Shown here one piece after another: positions 62,116 through 64,000 of a stretch of DNA of 64,000 nucleotides (its first letter is position 1; each line of letters opens with the position of its first letter). The stretch comes from an uncultured Eubacteriales bacterium (lineage in GTDB: Bacteria > Bacillota > Clostridia > Lachnospirales > Lachnospiraceae). Below the pieces are notes generated by a model. It worked only from the letters and a program-made list of their open reading frames with translations. It was not told where the DNA came from and did not search any database. The stretch covers positions 1-64,000 of the forward strand of contig URND01000001.1 of the NCBI GenBank assembly GCA_900549105.1. Direction: 5' to 3'. Both the position numbers and the translations under genes were made by a program.

Positions 62116-63039
62116 TTACTGTGCATTTGGCGTAAATAACGGCGCGCCGTATTTTTCAGTGCCGTATTCGCCAATCAGCGACTGGGTTTCTTCTGAGGTG
62201 ATCCAATCCTGGAATGTTTTGGCTCCCTCATGATTAATCACATCATTTTTCTCCGGATTCACACAGATAACCCCATACTGGTTATATAAAATGCCGCTTT
62301 CATCCTTCTCACAGACAATCGTCAAATCTCCATCCAGTCCAAGATTCAGCCAGGTTGCTCTGTCCGATAAGGTATAAGCCAGAGTTTCATTTGCCATCTC
62401 GAGAACAGCGCCCATGCCTGCGCCGGCTTCCACATACCACTCGCCGGACGGCTCAATGCCGCATTTTTCCCAGATGGACAATTCCTTTTTGTGGGTACCG
62501 GATTCATCACTTCTCGATATAAAAGCGGATTCGGTTTCACTCAATATCTGAAATGCCTTCACTGCATCCGCCGGGGCCTCCGCCTGAATACCTGCAGGGT
62601 CATCCTTCGGCCCGACTAAAACAAAATCATTATACATAACATCTTTTCTTCCGTCTTCATCGGCGTGTCCGCCTTCAATAAAGGCCTTTTCAGCCGCCGG
62701 AGAATGAACCAGAAGTACGTCGGCCTCACCGTTTTCTCCCATCTTCATTGCCTCGCCTGAACCAACAGAAACCACATCCACCTGATAACCTGTGGCTTCC
62801 TCAAAAACAGGAAGAATTTCATCCAACAAACCGCTGTCCTTTGTACTTGTTGTCGTTGCAAGAATCAAAGTTCCCTTATCCTCAGCGCTGCCTGTGCCGA
62901 CTGCTTCTGTTTCCCCCGTTTGCGCTGTTTCCACTGTCTCCGCTGTTTCCGCCTTTGTTTCCTTTACATCGTCTGCTTTCTGTCCGCATGCGCAGAGTGT
63001 CAGTGCGCAAATTCCTAAAATTGCCCATAGTTTTTTCAT
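62116..63039 (-). CDS. tupA: Tungstate-binding lipoprotein (TupA)
   Basis: This 307-residue lipoprotein has a signal peptide ending in the lipobox LCAC (Cys18), an acidic/Thr-rich linker (about 22-55) and a binding domain with the TupA signature TTTSTKDSGLLDEILP (about 62-77) and SRSDESGTHKKE (about 174-185), which distinguish tungstate-binding TupA from ModA. It is the first gene of the operon. AAGGAGG lies 7-8 nt before ATG 63039. Confidence 0.93.
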   Translation of the reverse strand: MKKLWAILGICALTLCACGQKADDVKETKAETAETVETAQTGETEAVGTGSAEDKGTLILATTTSTKDSGLLDEILPVFEEATGYQVDVVSVGSGEAMKMGENGEADVLLVHSPAAEKAFIEGGHADEDGRKDVMYNDFVLVGPKDDPAGIQAEAPADAVKAFQILSETESAFISRSDESGTHKKELSIWEKCGIEPSGEWYVEAGAGMGAVLEMANETLAYTLSDRATWLNLGLDGDLTIVCEKDESGILYNQYGVICVNPEKNDVINHEGAKTFQDWITSEETQSLIGEYGTEKYGAPLFTPNAQ

Positions 63040-63075
63040 AAAAATATCCTCCTTATAATCTTCTACTATCCTATT

Positions 63076-63104
63076 ATCTTATTATAGAAAACAGTAAAAG
63101 TCAA
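63076..63104 (-). promoter_or_regulatory. Promoter of the tungsten-cofactor operon
   Basis: On the minus strand TTGACT (63099-63104) and TAAGAT (63076-63081) are 17 nt apart, about 37 nt upstream of ATG 63039. No Moco riboswitch is visible in the short leader. Confidence 0.65.
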
Positions 63105-63156
63105 TAAAAGTTAATCATTTGACATTATAGTTTTTGGGCATTTTGCACTATTATTT

Positions 63157-64000
63157 TCAATACTCCAGCATGTTTTCAATAAGGATTCCGTATCCCTTTG
63201 TGGAATCGTTGACAAAAACATGGGTGACCGCACCGATGATTTTGCCGTTTTGGATGATAGGTGAGCCGCTCATGCCCTGGACAATCCCATTAGTTGTATT
63301 CAACAGATTTTCATCGGTTATTTTAATAACCATATCCCGATTTTTGCCGGAACCTCCCGGTTCCAGGCTTTCGATTTCCACTTCGTAATCCTTGATATCG
63401 CCTTCAACACAGCACCGCACGGTCGCAGGTCCCTTTTCTACTTCCTGGCGGAAGCCCACCGGAAGTGCCTGATTTTCATCGTAAAGCCGGGCATCCTCGG
63501 CCAATGTTCCGAAAATGCCATTCTCATTATTGGATTCAATCTGTCCGAGAATCTGTCCATGTTTATAATCGATGTTGCCCACCATCTCTCCGGGAACACC
63601 GTTCTGGCCTTTGACAATCGAAAGGATATTGGACTGATAAAGCCGGCCGCCGCTGATATCGATTCGCTGGCTTGTATCCACATCGGTGATACTGTGGCCC
63701 AGAGCGGCAAAATGATTTTCAGAATCCACATAACTGAGGGTTCCGATTCCCTGGGCATCCTGCCGAATCCAGGCGCCGATTTTATATTCGGAATCCTCGG
63801 TGCGCACCGGCGTGACCCGCACTTCCACCCTTTCGTCATTCCGCAAAATTGTCAGAAGCATATCTCCGCCTTCCCAGTGTTCCAGAATATCCGTCAAATC
63901 ATCGATGGACTGGATTTCCTGATTTCCCACTTCCAATATATAATCACCGCTCTGAAGCACATCTTCCGCCGGTTCTGCCCGGTCGCCCTCATAGGTAGCC
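63157..64000 (-). CDS. spoIVB: SpoIVB-type serine protease (partial, N-terminus beyond window)
   Basis: The 280 C-terminal codons of a SpoIVB peptidase, which in sporulation cleaves SpoIVFA to activate SigK processing. The open frame reaches the right edge, so the start is outside. A PDZ domain (about the first 50 residues of the fragment, LQSGDYILEVGNQEIQS) is followed by the S55 protease domain: catalytic His in AALGHSITDVD and nucleophile Ser in VQGMSGSPII. The full family is about 400-450 residues. Its presence argues for a spore-former. No clear terminator is seen after the stop codon at 63157. Confidence 0.93.
   Translation of the reverse strand, partial: ATYEGDRAEPAEDVLQSGDYILEVGNQEIQSIDDLTDILEHWEGGDMLLTILRNDERVEVRVTPVRTEDSEYKIGAWIRQDAQGIGTLSYVDSENHFAALGHSITDVDTSQRIDISGGRLYQSNILSIVKGQNGVPGEMVGNIDYKHGQILGQIESNNENGIFGTLAEDARLYDENQALPVGFRQEVEKGPATVRCCVEGDIKDYEVEIESLEPGGSGKNRDMVIKITDENLLNTTNGIVQGMSGSPIIQNGKIIGAVTHVFVNDSTKGYGILIENMLEY

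Noticed and set aside
1..64000. CRISPR arrays, rRNA operons, insertion sequences
   Set aside because: No evenly spaced direct repeats, rRNA-like stretches or transposase genes were seen in reading either strand.

Overview
The window reads as a chromosome segment of a spore-forming, low-to-mid GC Firmicute, most likely a gut member of the Lachnospiraceae (Clostridium cluster XIVa). Supporting signs are a SpoIVB-type sporulation protease at the right edge, a large clostridial PurL, a T-box in front of thrS, an L20-type leader in front of infC-rpmI-rplT, ECF/BioY vitamin transporters, and a tungsten aldehyde:ferredoxin oxidoreductase operon. Species cannot be fixed from the sequence alone.

Layout. 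1-10.3 kb: ordinary host genes (purL 3'-incomplete, an ECF S component, a LysR regulator, a DUF1292 protein, an SF1 helicase overlapping gltX, a Gx-transporter/NusG-II/membrane-protein set, a lipoprotein). 10.4-10.6 kb: tRNA-Leu(AAG). 10.7-33.97 kb: a phage-derived element on the + strand that lies wholly inside the window between host genes. It holds a strong promoter with a LexA/DinR-like box and repeated operator-like decamers, a 924-residue protein that I read as a single-chain two-barrel (YonO/QDE-1-like) RNA polymerase with a DxDGD catalytic motif, an overlapping zinc-finger partner, and then a siphovirus-type tail morphogenesis set (tube protein, SPP1-type holin, chaperone-like protein, 1705-residue tape measure, distal tail protein, tail-associated protein, fibre proteins) ending in a GH25 endolysin and a perfect terminator. 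I see no capsid, portal, terminase, sheath, integrase or replication gene. The best reading is an SOS-inducible, F-type phage-tail-like particle (tailocin) whose late genes may be transcribed by its own polymerase. This is the main finding. A small zinc-ribbon moron cassette sits inside the tail operon and appears to have removed the start of the tape-measure gene.

34.0-43.8 kb: a 2-hydroxyacyl-CoA dehydratase-like pair, the second gene fused to its activase; a degV remnant; an AT-rich defence island (membrane protein, AAA ATPase, RloB: AbiL-like); uppP; the rplT-rpmI-infC operon with its leader; and a DJ-1/PfpI protein. 43.9-49.0 kb: a secreted LxxG-repeat protein and an MMPL-type RND exporter, divergent from a TetR regulator, with three identical-type palindromic operators at the two promoters. 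49.1-52.1 kb: thrS with a T-box, and bioY with a BirA-like operator.

52.2-63.1 kb: one long minus-strand operon for the tungsten cofactor and its enzyme, in the order tupA-tupB-tupC, moeA, moeA-PBP, a ThiF/MoeB protein, the AOR, a MoaD-like carrier, a ferredoxin-fused iron alcohol dehydrogenase broken by two lesions, and moaA. 63.2-64.0 kb: spoIVB, incomplete at its 5' end.

A 77-base structured repeat occurs twice, in the leader of the lipoprotein gene (about 10.27 kb) and across the 3' end of the TetR gene (about 49.03 kb), about 90 percent identical and in opposite orientations.
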